The notes under the pieces are model-generated. The model was not told the DNA's origin. It ran no database searches and saw nothing but the letters and a program-made list of their open reading frames with translations. DNA of 64,000 bases from the NCBI GenBank assembly GCA_019359505.1, contig JAHHHD010000022.1:1-64000 (forward strand). Direction: 5' to 3'. Positions 8,538-17,485 of the stretch are shown in pieces. Both the position numbers and the translations under genes were made by a program. The first letter of the stretch is position 1. Each line of letters opens with the position of its first letter. The DNA is from Drouetiella hepatica Uher 2000/2452. Its GTDB lineage: Bacteria; Cyanobacteriota; Cyanobacteriia; Elainellales; Elainellaceae.

Positions 8538-10595
8538 CTAAGTCTGTACCTGAATGGCCTGAGCAGGAAACTGCAATGATTCTTCTAACTGGGGCTTCTC
8601 TGGATCATGCTCCAAACGCTCTAAACTTTTAATCAAATTTAGCGCTGAATAGTAGGCTCCCTGCGTATATTCCTGCTGTTCTTCAGGGGTTTCGACGATG
8701 CCATCAATCATCAATCCCAGCAGACCAATGACGCCATTCAAAAGCGTCCGAAACTGGTGAGAAGTTTTGGCAAGCTGCGTTTGATTCAGCTCAAATTTGA
8801 TCTGGGTCTTATCCTCAAACTGCATGTCGCACAGACGCGCATAGTATCCGTTCTTTGCCATGAGCTGTTGATGAGAGCCAAGCTCTACCACTCTGCCCTG
8901 ATCCATGACGGCAATTTGGTCGGCTTTTTGCACCGTGGAGAGGCGATGGGCAATTACCAGCGTCGTGCGATCGCGGCTCAAATGATCGATCGCCTCTTGC
9001 ACCAGCCGTTCCGACACCGTATCTAGGGCGCTTGTTGCCTCGTCCAGAATCAGGATTTCCGGGTTTTGCAGCAAGGCTCTGGCAATGGCAATTCGCTGTC
9101 GCTGTCCGCCAGAGAGCAGGACACCCCGATCGCCAATTTGGGTGTCAAATCCTTGGGGCAATTGCAGGATGAACTCATGGGCATTGGCTTGTTTTGCCGC
9201 TTCCATAATTGCAGAGTCCGTTGCGTCGGCACAGCCATAGGCAATGTTGTCTCGGATAGACGCGTTAAACAAAAACGTGTCCTGGCTGACAATGCCCATC
9301 GATCGCCGCAGCGACTTGAAATCCAGCGATCGCAAATCCTGCCCGTCAATCAAGATACAGCCCTGAGTTGGGTCATAAAATCGCGGCAGCAAGTCTGCCA
9401 GAGTAGACTTTCCGGCACCTGAAGAGCCGACCAGCGCCAGGGTTGTATTTTTGGGCAAATGCAGATCGACCTCACTGAGAACAGGCTTTTTCTGTCCGGG
9501 ATAGGTGAGGGAAAGATTTTGAAAGTGAATGCCCTGCTTCAGCGCCGTGAAGGGGATGGAGCCATTTTTCATAAAGGGCTTGTTGTCTTGCCGCAAAAAA
9601 TCGCTAGCAATTTCAATGCTGGGGGAAATGTTGGCTAACTGGCTGCGGGCACCGTTCAGTTGGGCAATTAGCGGCAGCGTTCGGAAGAGCAGAAACAGGT
9701 AGGTCAACAATACGGCTGAAAATGCCTCGACCTGATTGCCTAAGACCGACCGACCGATTAGCACAATCAGCAGCAGTGCCACAATTCCCGTCATTTCGCT
9801 CACGGGATCGATCAGTGCCGACACTGCCTGCGCTTTGAACTCTGCCTCCTCGCGATCGCCAATCAGCTTTTTCAAACGCTGATACTCATGAGTCTCATTT
9901 GCCGTACAGCGCACTAGCCGCATCCCTGACAGCAGATCTAGGACGCTCGTCGAGTAGGCTCTAGAAGATTCTGAAAGCTCCTTGCCAAATTGCTTAGAGC
10001 GCCCAATACTGTATTGATTCACCGATGCAACCACCGCCAGCAGAGCTGTAGAAACGATCGTCAACTGCCAAGACAGCGCCAGCAGCAAGCTCACAAATAC
10101 CAGTACGGTGATACTGACTGTGACAGTGCGGGTAAGGGTAGCGATTGCACTAGCCGCCCTAGACACTTCGTTATTCAAACGGTTGATGATATCGCCAATC
10201 CCGGTTTTGACGTAAAAGTCGATGTCCACATCTAGCAGCAGCCGCAAGCCGCGTTCTCGTAGGTCATTAGACAGGGTTCGTTTCAGGGCACCGGACACCA
10301 ACGCATTGGCATAGGCAGCTATATTTTTGAATAGCAGCAGCAAAATAATGGCGCTCGTCATGAGCAGCAGGTTTTGCTGACCAGAGCCGCCTACAAAGGG
10401 CGAGAGTAATGCCTGGATGACTGGCGGCAAGCCTTTTGTGGCGATCGGCTCTCCCAAAAAACTCAGCAAAACCGGAATAATCAGTGCTGTGCTAATACCA
10501 TTGAATAAAGCTCCGGAAAAGCCCAAGGCAACGTTGAGACTAATGAGTCCAGGATAGCGTTGAGCCAGATTGCTCAGAAGGTGACGAGAGGACAT
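8538..10595 (-). CDS. ABC exporter (MsbA-like) fused to a HisKA-type domain
   Basis: A half-size ABC exporter. Counting from an upstream TTG at 10610: transmembrane domain with six spans to about residue 330, ATPase domain about 360-595 with Walker A GSSGAGKST (395-403), signature LSGGQ (499-503), Walker B ILILDEA and switch His555. After the ATPase comes a tail at 605-670 with LAKTSHQFRTLLNGVIGLLG and an acidic/helical second half. This reads as a histidine-kinase dimerisation domain, with the phospho-acceptor His near 618 but Pro of RTPLN changed to Leu. No kinase ATPase domain follows. I chose the ATG at 10595 (MSSRHLLSN). It lies directly upstream of the GT4 gene, suggesting a glycan or glycolipid substrate. 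Confidence 0.93.
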   Translation of the reverse strand: MSSRHLLSNLAQRYPGLISLNVALGFSGALFNGISTALIIPVLLSFLGEPIATKGLPPVIQALLSPFVGGSGQQNLLLMTSAIILLLLFKNIAAYANALVSGALKRTLSNDLRERGLRLLLDVDIDFYVKTGIGDIINRLNNEVSRAASAIATLTRTVTVSITVLVFVSLLLALSWQLTIVSTALLAVVASVNQYSIGRSKQFGKELSESSRAYSTSVLDLLSGMRLVRCTANETHEYQRLKKLIGDREEAEFKAQAVSALIDPVSEMTGIVALLLIVLIGRSVLGNQVEAFSAVLLTYLFLLFRTLPLIAQLNGARSQLANISPSIEIASDFLRQDNKPFMKNGSIPFTALKQGIHFQNLSLTYPGQKKPVLSEVDLHLPKNTTLALVGSSGAGKSTLADLLPRFYDPTQGCILIDGQDLRSLDFKSLRRSMGIVSQDTFLFNASIRDNIAYGCADATDSAIMEAAKQANAHEFILQLPQGFDTQIGDRGVLLSGGQRQRIAIARALLQNPEILILDEATSALDTVSERLVQEAIDHLSRDRTTLVIAHRLSTVQKADQIAVMDQGRVVELGSHQQLMAKNGYYARLCDMQFEDKTQIKFELNQTQLAKTSHQFRTLLNGVIGLLGLMIDGIVETPEEQQEYTQGAYYSALNLIKSLERLEHDPEKPQLEESLQFPAQAIQVQT

Positions 10596-10681
10596 GAGGC
10601 ATCTCTGCAAGGGGATTTCACTCGTAGAGTTCCCCAGAACCGCTAGACTATGATCAATTCTCTGCCGCCAGGAGCCGCTCT

Positions 10682-11329
10682 ATGAGCGATGTAAAAACTG
10701 CCTTGCCTACCGATACCTGGGTCAAAGCTACCTGGGAGGAGTATTTGTGGCAGGTAGAACAGCCTAATTACGAAAACGCAAAAGGCTACTATCTCGACGG
10801 ATGGATGAGGACTGAGATGCTCCCTGTTGGATTTGACCACAGCCGAGATCATGGAACGCTAGCTCTTGGAGTTGCTCTGTTTTGCATTCTTAGAGGAATT
10901 CCTCTGACCATCCTCGATAACTGCTCGTTTCGCAAGGTCGGCAAGAGAGAATTTCAGCCGGATTTGTCCTACTACATTGGCGATCGCGCCAGACTCATCC
11001 CCACTGGAACCAATATCGTCAACCTCGATCGCTATCCCCCGCCGGATTTAGCGATTGAAATTGGCAAGACGACGATTGTGGACGATCGCACCACTAAGCG
11101 GACGTTATACGAAGAGGCTGGCGTGAAAGAATATTGGGCGGTTGATGTCGAGAACCTGAGCATTTATGCCTTTGAGATGATCGATCGCGGCAGTCGGCGA
11201 ATCGATCGGTCGCAGTTGCTGCCGGGGTTGGCGATGTCGTCTTTAGAGGAGGCGCTACAGCAGAGTCGATCGGTTGATCAGTCACAAGTGGGAGCTTGGC
11301 TGATGCAGCAGTTTCAGCCATTGCCTTAA
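10682..11329 (+). CDS. Uma2 family protein (DUF820, PD-(D/E)XK nuclease fold)
   Basis: A 215-residue protein of the Uma2/DUF820 group, strongly expanded in cyanobacteria and predicted to have the restriction-endonuclease-like fold. Visible elements are FQPDLSYYIGD, then PPPDLAIEIGKTT (the Asp and the E-x-K-like site, here EIGK), then AGVKEYWAVDVENLSIYAF. The biological role of the family is unknown. It is divergent from the ABC exporter; the intergenic gap is 86 bases. A second member lies at 29728. The start ATG follows GGAGCC. Confidence 0.88.
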   Translation: MSDVKTALPTDTWVKATWEEYLWQVEQPNYENAKGYYLDGWMRTEMLPVGFDHSRDHGTLALGVALFCILRGIPLTILDNCSFRKVGKREFQPDLSYYIGDRARLIPTGTNIVNLDRYPPPDLAIEIGKTTIVDDRTTKRTLYEEAGVKEYWAVDVENLSIYAFEMIDRGSRRIDRSQLLPGLAMSSLEEALQQSRSVDQSQVGAWLMQQFQPLP

Positions 11330-11553
11330 TGGACTGTCAACGTTGGGCTGGGTGTGGCTATCCTTCCTATCACTCATCTCATCAGAGAGGGCTTTTGGAA
11401 AATCCCCCAGGTTTGGATTCGCACACCCTTAGCTCCCAACACGACCTCCTAAAGTGTACCCCTCTGTCTAGACAGTTTTAGTAGAAGTTTAAGGTGGAAT
11501 CTCCCATCGGCTTCAAATGCTCTTCCTTGCAATAATTTATACAAGCTCTAATC

Positions 11554-12378
11554 CTAGCTGCTGAAGTGTATCTTTGCAGGAGTTTGATAACTCAACGACT
11601 GCTGTAATCGCTGATGATTGTAAAAGTGAAAGTACGATGACAAACTCTTAACTGCGTTGGATACACTCTCGTAATTCTTAATATACACCTCCTCGTACTT
11701 TACTGTTCTCCATAAGCGCTCAATAAAAATATTATCAAACGCTCTGCCTTTACCATCCTGGCTAATGGCAATGTTTTCTCTCTCCAAGTAACCCGTGAAG
11801 ACGTTACTGGTGAACTGAGAGCCTTGGTCAGAGTTGAAGATTTGGGGTTTGCCCACACTCAAAGCCGTTTCCAATGCCTCTAAACAAAAGCCAACATCCA
11901 TCGTATTGGAAACTTGCCATGCCAACACATAGCGGCTGAACCAGTCCAGAATCGCCACTAGGTAGACGAAGCCATGCGGCATCCGAATATAGGTGATGTC
12001 CGTGCTCCAAACTACGTTGGGGGCGTTGATACTCATCCCTTTGAGCAAATAAGGGTAACGCCTGACCTGCTCACCCGGTAGACTCGTTTTAGGGCGAGGA
12101 TAGATCGCCTCAATTCCCATTTGCCGCATCAACCGTGCCACCCGCTTGTGGTTGACTGCTTCTCCCTGAGTCCGCAACCACGCACTCATCCGTCGGATGC
12201 CGTAAAAGGGAGTTGCTGTGTACTGAGTGTCTATCAGCTTCATCAGATGTAGCTCGTAGGGGTCAACTTCAACCGCTTTGTAATACCAACTAGAACGTGC
12301 TAAGCCGACTAATTCACATTGGCGGACAACACTAATGCCCTCATGCTCTGGCTCAATCAATCGCCGTTTATCGTCCAC
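11554..12378 (-). CDS. IS3-family transposase OrfB (DDE integrase domain)
   Basis: A 274-residue catalytic part of the transposase. The HTH_21-like region (ATPFYGIRRMSAWLR) comes first, then the rve integrase core: first Asp in VWSTDITYIR, second Asp in IFNSDQGSQFTS, and Glu in NIFIERLWR, with 35 residues between the second Asp and Glu, the DD(35)E spacing of IS3. The start is GTG at 12378, overlapping orfA by 11 bases. The frame is +1 relative to orfA, whereas IS3 elements usually use a -1 shift; an A9 run sits just upstream. All catalytic residues are intact. Confidence 0.92.
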   Translation of the reverse strand: MDDKRRLIEPEHEGISVVRQCELVGLARSSWYYKAVEVDPYELHLMKLIDTQYTATPFYGIRRMSAWLRTQGEAVNHKRVARLMRQMGIEAIYPRPKTSLPGEQVRRYPYLLKGMSINAPNVVWSTDITYIRMPHGFVYLVAILDWFSRYVLAWQVSNTMDVGFCLEALETALSVGKPQIFNSDQGSQFTSNVFTGYLERENIAISQDGKGRAFDNIFIERLWRTVKYEEVYIKNYESVSNAVKSLSSYFHFYNHQRLQQSLSYQTPAKIHFSS

Positions 12379-12658
12379 GGCTGAGTCCAGATTTTTTTTT
12401 CAACCAGTCCAACTCAACTTGGAGTTGTCCGATTTGTTGATACAAGCTGGCAGTCAATTCTTCCTGTCCCTTCTGGGCTTGGGCACGTCGGGTTGAGAAG
12501 ATCTGGGGCACTTCCTCTAGCACTTGCTTTTTCCATTGGGTGATCTGGTTGGGATGTACCTCAAACTGACTAGCCAATTCGTTGATAGTTTTGTTGCCCT
12601 TGATTGCCTCAAGAGCAACTTTGGCTTTGAACTCTGCACTGTATTGTTTCCACTGCAT
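12368..12658 (-). CDS. IS3-family transposase OrfA (HTH protein)
   Basis: About 96 residues with a helix-turn-helix (KAKVALEAIKGNKTINELA, then FEVHPNQITQWKKQVLEE) and a C-terminal leucine-zipper-like helix (LYQQIGQLQVELDWLKKK), as in OrfA of IS3 elements, which binds the element ends and allows oligomer formation. It ends in SRGR soon after an A9 run encoding KKK (12392-12400). The ATG at 12658 (MQWKQYSAEFK) is preferred over a GTG two codons earlier. Confidence 0.9.
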   Translation of the reverse strand: MQWKQYSAEFKAKVALEAIKGNKTINELASQFEVHPNQITQWKKQVLEEVPQIFSTRRAQAQKGQEELTASLYQQIGQLQVELDWLKKKSGLSRGR

Positions 12659-12836
12659 TGTCACTGTCCTCTCCGTAGGTTTACAAGCCTTGGGGCAGTG
12701 ATCCCACCTTAGCTAATTGTCCAGTTTTCGGGGTACATCATACTCCCAACTTTTCTTGCTAGATTGGAACCAAGCTCTGCCAACCCCAAAACTAGCGTCA
12801 GATTCAGCTATGAAGCAAATCGCACCGTGGAAATTA

Positions 12837-14099
12837 TTAGGGCTGTTTGGGTGGTTCAGGGAAGAGGCGAGGTAGTAGAACTCCCGTGAGAGCTGCAATA
12901 AACGCTAGGATCGCGTTGATAGCTTCTTGAGAAAAGTGTTTAGACAACCAGCTTGGCTCAATGCTTTGGATAGGAAATTGGGGATACAAACCTACCTTAA
13001 TGCCTTGGCTTTCGCCAGAGACGAGAGTTTGCAAACCTTGCGGAGATTGGGGATGGATCTGAATGTAACGCAGCTTGCGGATACCCGGTTTCGACGCGAT
13101 AATCAAAAACTGGTTTTCCTTGAGTTGTAGCGACTGGCGTTGCATCTGAACTTCACCCAACAAAATGGTGGAGGTTGGCAGTTCGTCTGTGACAACTTCT
13201 GTAGTTTCAGTGCTGGAAAAACGAACGTCCTGAACGTCAAAATCTCCCCAGAGCCATTGAGGTAGATTGACTTTTTCAGAGTTGGCGGCCTTGGCAAAAT
13301 CAGGTAAATCGATAAATAGGCGGGTGGGAGAGAGCAGCGAGAGCGTAGACTCGTCGAAACTTGGAGTGAATTGCAGGTCTAGACTTTGAAACGCACTGAT
13401 ATCGGTTTTAATTCCCAACTCAGGAATGTTGAACCTTTCTATGCTGAGAGCAAGCGGCTGTTGACCGAGCTGTAGCTTAAGCGTACCCAAAGGTTTGGCG
13501 GTAGCTGAAGTGGGAGTATCGGGTAAATTGCTCCGAAGTTGGCAGGTTTCTAAGGGAGTGTTGACAGACTGAAGACAAAAAGAAAGCTGGGCAGGCTGAC
13601 CTGGTTGGGCTTGGTACTTAAGTTGATTGATTTGCGTGGCGGGCTGGATACGGGCTTCTAAGATGGCAAGTTCGCTCTCTTTTACAGGCGTAAAAATTAG
13701 GCGACTGTCAGCATAGGGAAATTCGATCGCCAGTCGATCGCGCTGACTCAGCTTTTGGTTAAGCATTGGATCGCTGCTAGAAAACTTGCCCGTCAAAACT
13801 AGCGGTTGGGGTTGGCTTCCTTCAATATCGAGCTTTTTGAGTCGGCGAATGGTGCTGAGGAAACGGCGCTCTGTGTCGCCTGCGTAGGTGAAGCCCATTT
13901 CCTGGACGATCAGATTGCCCTCGAAGATGTAGCTGCCGCGCCACACAAAACTCCCCAGCAGCACTGCAACCCAAAGTAGCAGCAGGAACAGAACCAGCCA
14001 GATATCCCAGCGGCGAAGCTTGGAGAGCTGCTTAGTCCAACGAAATTTGCGCTGTTTCGATGCCGTGGAGCGATTGGGCGGACGAGGCGGAGAACTCAT
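12837..14099 (-). CDS. Uncharacterised protein anchored at both ends
   Basis: A 420-residue protein I do not recognise. It has a basic cytosolic N-terminus (about 30 residues), a strong membrane span at about 33-55 (WLVLFLLLLWVAVLLGSFVW), a large extracytoplasmic beta-rich region of about 340 residues, and a second span near 393-411 (INAILAFIAALTGVLLPRLF). No known catalytic motif was seen. It starts 6 bases after the stop of the secreted protein upstream, so the two are almost surely co-transcribed with the TPR-protease gene before them. Confidence 0.78.
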   Translation of the reverse strand: MSSPPRPPNRSTASKQRKFRWTKQLSKLRRWDIWLVLFLLLLWVAVLLGSFVWRGSYIFEGNLIVQEMGFTYAGDTERRFLSTIRRLKKLDIEGSQPQPLVLTGKFSSSDPMLNQKLSQRDRLAIEFPYADSRLIFTPVKESELAILEARIQPATQINQLKYQAQPGQPAQLSFCLQSVNTPLETCQLRSNLPDTPTSATAKPLGTLKLQLGQQPLALSIERFNIPELGIKTDISAFQSLDLQFTPSFDESTLSLLSPTRLFIDLPDFAKAANSEKVNLPQWLWGDFDVQDVRFSSTETTEVVTDELPTSTILLGEVQMQRQSLQLKENQFLIIASKPGIRKLRYIQIHPQSPQGLQTLVSGESQGIKVGLYPQFPIQSIEPSWLSKHFSQEAINAILAFIAALTGVLLPRLFPEPPKQP

Positions 14100-14105
14100 G
14101 GAAGA

Positions 14106-14789
14106 TTATAGCCAGTCAGGATTGTGCTGAAAGCGGAATGTACGGTGTTGTCCTTCTCCATCTTCGATGTAGAGTTCGTAGGTGCCCGCATCCGCGTTGC
14201 CGTATTTCCAATTAAAGCTGAATTCTCCCTCTTGAGGATTAGTTTGAGGTTTTTTGAAAACCGCTTGACCCTTATACCGAATTTCGAGCTTGGGTAGAGT
14301 GGTGCGTTGGGGAATACTGAGCACGAACTGATATTGGCTGTCTGGAGAGCCAAGAATTACTGGAAAATAGATAGGGTTGGAATCGCGGGTAGTGTAGGCA
14401 AGGGCACGCAGTCTTGTAATTGGGATTTCGGCGGCTTTGAGGACAGTGCGGGTATCCAGGTTGAATGTATAGCCGTAAGCGCTGGAACTAGGACTGATGT
14501 TATCTAGAAGGTACTTTCTATAAAACGATTGCAGAGCAACGGTGGGAGGAGTGCTGCCTGTACCCGGAACCCTAAGAGTGAGCCGATCAGGGTAGCTACT
14601 GAGGGTACTTGTGGAGAAGGAAATCAGACCGAAGGAAGCACTGGCATTTTGTTCGCGTAATCCTTCACATCGGTTGTTGTCTCGACGGATATAGGCAAGG
14701 GATTGAGAATTTCCGGTAGGGCAAGCTTGTGCTGCTAGCGGCACGAGGCTTAGAATCAGCAGGCTAGTGAACAAAATTCTGGGATTCAT
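14106..14789 (-). CDS. Secreted protein of unknown function
   Basis: A 227-residue protein with a clear signal peptide (MNPRILFTSLLILSLVPLAA, cleavage near AQA-C). The mature part is rich in Ser/Thr and short beta strands. It ends in a region shaped like an Ig-type fold (FNWKYGNADAGTYELYIEDG), seen in proteins that present or sense at the envelope. Residue C23 follows LAAQA and could be a lipidation site, although the box is not canonical. It is the middle gene of a minus-strand trio with 37 bases to the protease gene and 6 to the membrane protein. Confidence 0.75.
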   Translation of the reverse strand: MNPRILFTSLLILSLVPLAAQACPTGNSQSLAYIRRDNNRCEGLREQNASASFGLISFSTSTLSSYPDRLTLRVPGTGSTPPTVALQSFYRKYLLDNISPSSSAYGYTFNLDTRTVLKAAEIPITRLRALAYTTRDSNPIYFPVILGSPDSQYQFVLSIPQRTTLPKLEIRYKGQAVFKKPQTNPQEGEFSFNWKYGNADAGTYELYIEDGEGQHRTFRFQHNPDWL

Positions 14790-14826
14790 AAATTTAGCAA
14801 CCTATAGAGATAGAGATTAAGTGGGA

Positions 14827-16479
14827 TTAGTTGAGAATTCGCCAGCGGCGCAACTGTTCCAGGACAATATCAATCCGGTAAGCCAAACCTGCGTCTCCGG
14901 CTGCTTCCGAAATATCCCGTAAAGCAGGGGTAGGTTGGTCTGGAGTCGTGGCAACGTCTTGCTTGTTGCGAATCTGCACCATCATCCCCACCACCTGCCT
15001 CTGGTCATTAATAACGGGACCCCCTGAATTTCCTTCTGCTACATAGGCATCAATTGGCATCAAAGAGTCATTGGGACTGTAGTTCATAACATTTCCCTCG
15101 GCAGAGTTCCAGGGAGTTTCGACTGTGTAGGGGTGTCCAATCAAGCGTACAGCTGTGTTGCGGGCAAGCCGACCCGAACGCGTCTCTAGGGGACGAATAT
15201 CATCTGGGACGCAGGGAACACGCGGCTGACAGGAAATTCTCAGAACTGCCAGATCTAATGCATCTCCTGGATCGGTGATCTGTTCGAGCGTCGCCGAATA
15301 GCGTGGACGGCGGTTATCGTCTAGCTCGCTGAAGAATTCTACTTCAATATGTTCTCCGGGGCGACGGGTGCGCTGATCGCTAATTACATGCCGATTGGTC
15401 ACGACCCAGACCACACTACCTTGCCGCTTGATCACCCAACCTGAGCCAATGATCCTGCCCTCGGTGGTGAGCGTCACAATCCGCGCCGTAGAACGTAACA
15501 CCCCTACCAAAGGTTCTTCGGCTTCTTTGGGCAAGAACTGTCGATCGTCAATCCCTACAGGCTGTGGATTCTGCCTCAGGGCTAAAAGCCGTTGAGCCTC
15601 TTTCAGATTGTTTTGGGCTACAGCATATTTGGGATCTAGTGCAATGGCCTGCTGAAACTCTTCTATGGCTCCTGCCAAGTTTCCTTTCTGCTGAAGGGCG
15701 AAACCTAAGCCATTATGAGCCGCAGTGTGAGCGGTCGTTGGTCGACCTTTAATGTCAGGTAAACTTAGCGCTCGTTGGTAGGCGGTAATCGCTTCCTCTA
15801 GCTTTCCTTGGTCACTGAGCGCATTGCCCAGATTGTTGTAAGGAGAGGCATAGTTGGGGTCGAGTTGAATGGCTCGTTGGAAGGCGGTAATCGCTTCCTC
15901 TAGCTTTCCTTGGTCAAGGAGCGCATTGCCCAGATTGTTGTAAGGAGGGGCATCGTTGGGGTCGAGTTGAATGGCTCGTTGGTAGGCGGTAATTGCTTCC
16001 TCTAGTTTTCCTTGGTCACTGAGCGCAATCCCCAGACCGTTGTAAGGAGGGGCATCGTTGGGGTCGAGTTGAATGGCTCGTTGGAAGGCGGTAATTGCTT
16101 CCTCTAGCTTTCCTTGGTCAAGGAGGGCATTGCCCAGACCGTTGTAAGGATAGGCATCGTTGGGGTCGAGTTGAATGGCTCGTTGGAAGGCGGTAATCGC
16201 TTCCTCTAGTTTTCCTTGGTCAAGGAGCGCATTGCCCAGACCGTTGTAAGGAGGGGCATCGTTGGGGTCGAGTTGAATGGCTCGTTGGAAGGCGGTAATT
16301 GCTTCCTCTAGCTTTCCTTGACGCTTGAGCGCATTCCCTAGATTGTTGTACGCTGCGGCATTATTAGGCTCAGAACGGATCACCCGTTGCCAAATCTGTT
16401 TCAGCCTCAGCATATCTTCCAGCGTTTTGAGCTGCATTGCCTTGCTGAAAGAGCTGATCAACAGACTGTGCTTGAGCAA
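14827..16479 (-). CDS. TPR-repeat trypsin-like serine protease (N-terminus frameshifted)
   Basis: The open frame encodes about seven TPR units followed by a trypsin/DegP-like domain. The catalytic triad is visible: His in VVTNRHVIS, Asp in [10 protein letters not shown], Ser in [10 protein letters not shown]. Five to six TPR units are almost identical ([20 protein letters not shown], 34 residues, 102 bp). The frame as it stands starts with a poor N-terminus (MLKHSLL). In the next frame a GTG at 16540 encodes a proper signal peptide and the expected TPR start ([20 protein letters not shown]), so the intact gene would be 14827-16540 and exported. See the separate fragment and finding. It is probably first in the operon with the two genes downstream. 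Confidence 0.85.
   Translation of the reverse strand: MLKHSLLISSFSKAMQLKTLEDMLRLKQIWQRVIRSEPNNAAAYNNLGNALKRQGKLEEAITAFQRAIQLDPNDAPPYNGLGNALLDQGKLEEAITAFQRAIQLDPNDAYPYNGLGNALLDQGKLEEAITAFQRAIQLDPNDAPPYNGLGIALSDQGKLEEAITAYQRAIQLDPNDAPPYNNLGNALLDQGKLEEAITAFQRAIQLDPNYASPYNNLGNALSDQGKLEEAITAYQRALSLPDIKGRPTTAHTAAHNGLGFALQQKGNLAGAIEEFQQAIALDPKYAVAQNNLKEAQRLLALRQNPQPVGIDDRQFLPKEAEEPLVGVLRSTARIVTLTTEGRIIGSGWVIKRQGSVVWVVTNRHVISDQRTRRPGEHIEVEFFSELDDNRRPRYSATLEQITDPGDALDLAVLRISCQPRVPCVPDDIRPLETRSGRLARNTAVRLIGHPYTVETPWNSAEGNVMNYSPNDSLMPIDAYVAEGNSGGPVINDQRQVVGMMVQIRNKQDVATTPDQPTPALRDISEAAGDAGLAYRIDIVLEQLRRWRILN
15770..16317 (-). repeat. 102-bp tandem repeats encoding TPR units
   Basis: Five consecutive 102-bp units, plus a partial sixth, are nearly identical at the DNA level, including synonymous positions (for example gttggggtcgagttgaatgg in every unit). 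That points to recent unequal exchange or gene conversion inside the gene. Confidence 0.9.
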
Positions 16480-16540
16480 TTTGGGGCGTAGTGGCGAGAG
16501 CCAACGTAATCAGCAGAGCCGCTAATTTAGAGTGACGCAC
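16399..16540 (-). pseudogene. Out-of-frame signal peptide and first TPR half of the protease gene
   Basis: Reading from GTG 16540 gives a basic start, a hydrophobic core ([17 protein letters not shown]) and a cut site QAQS, then [22 protein letters not shown]. After GAAA the frame becomes nonsense. Removing one base in the T-run at 16399-16401 joins it to [13 protein letters not shown] in the main frame, the exact continuation expected of a TPR. Either a natural +1 insertion or a sequence error. Confidence 0.75.
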
Positions 16541-16747
16541 AGCTATAAGAACATATAGGAGGGGGCAAAAATCCTCCTTTAGCCTAGCCGAATTTTCTCC
16601 AAAAGCATATCTCTAAATTTCTACCGCTGATTTTGACCTTGACTACACCCCAGTGGGCTATCAGATCTCCCCCTAAAATCCTGCTTGGGTTAGGCTGTAC
16701 ACAGAAGGTTTCATATAGCCAGCCCAGCCCTACAGCCCCACGGACAG

Positions 16748-17002
16748 ATGAAACTCCCCGACTTAGACCCACAAACGATCGATCGCATCCTGGAAATGGC
16801 ATGGGAAGACCGCACCCCCTTCGAGGCGATCGAACTCCAGTTTGGGCTAGATGAAAAACAGACGATCGCCCTGATGCGCCGGGAGATGAAAGCCTCTAGT
16901 TTTCGTATGTGGCGCAAGCGGGTTTCTGGACGCAGCACCAAACACGCTGCCAAACGAGAATTTGTCGCCGGACGGTTCAGGTCAGACAATCAAAAGAGTT
17001 AA
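16748..17002 (+). CDS. TIGR03643 family small protein
   Basis: An 84-residue basic protein matching the TIGR03643 family: it starts KLPDLDPQTIDRILEMAWED and continues RTPFEAIELQFGLDEKQTI and then MRREMKASSFRMWRKRVSGR. The first half looks like a helix-turn-helix-type helical bundle; the tail is Arg/Lys-rich and could bind nucleic acid. Function is unknown. It stands alone, and the following 745 bases are gene-free. Confidence 0.88.
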   Translation: MKLPDLDPQTIDRILEMAWEDRTPFEAIELQFGLDEKQTIALMRREMKASSFRMWRKRVSGRSTKHAAKREFVAGRFRSDNQKS

Positions 17003-17231
17003 GAGCGCGCTCTGTTTTGATATCGCTCGGCAGGTTGTCTACTCATTCCTGTTGGCGCGGCTTTAAGTAGCGCTAGATTTTTGGGGTCAGCTATATGGCA
17101 AGGTGCAAATAGCTGTTAAGGGACAAGCACAGGGGAAAAGAGGGACGATCGTCGAGATCTGTTTTTGTCTTTAATTCTTTGGAATAGCGTTGGGGGGTAG
17201 GTTTTGTTGCTTGCCTTTAATCCTTTGAAAC

Positions 17232-17300
17232 AGCCTTGGGGGAGTTTCTCCCCCAAACCCCCTCATTGGGGGACGAGGCGCTTCCCCCAAACCCCCTCCG
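17232..17300 (+). repeat. C/G-tract inverted repeat, left copy
   Basis: This copy (AGCCTTGGGGGAGTTTCTCC then CCCAAACCCCCTCATTGGGG and onward) is nearly the reverse complement of 17486-17547. Each copy also folds on itself (GGGGGAGTTTCTCCCCC here). Confidence 0.8.
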
Positions 17301-17485
17301 ATGAGATAGCTGATAGGGAGGATAGATCGCTTCGCATTGTTGGGGCGATCGGGCTTTGCTTGATCTTAAGAATGCTTGATTTGGAGAAGACTGATCTGAG
17401 ATAGCTTTAGCTGAGAGGGCTGAGTCAGAATCTCCGAACTGGGTGACAATGCAAAGCGCTGCCTCCAGCCCTCAATCCAACCCTT

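Larger units (their letters stand above)
11455..12737 (-). mobile_element. IS3-family insertion sequence, 1283 bp
   Basis: The two-ORF IS3 layout (orfA then orfB, minus strand) lies between imperfect terminal inverted repeats. Both ends begin TGTACCCC inward; the match resumes at CTRGACA and again at AAGGTGGRATC, within about 50 bases of each end. No target-site duplication is visible: AAG before the left end, TCA after the right end. The single copy separates the Uma2 gene from the three-gene run that follows. Confidence 0.85.
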
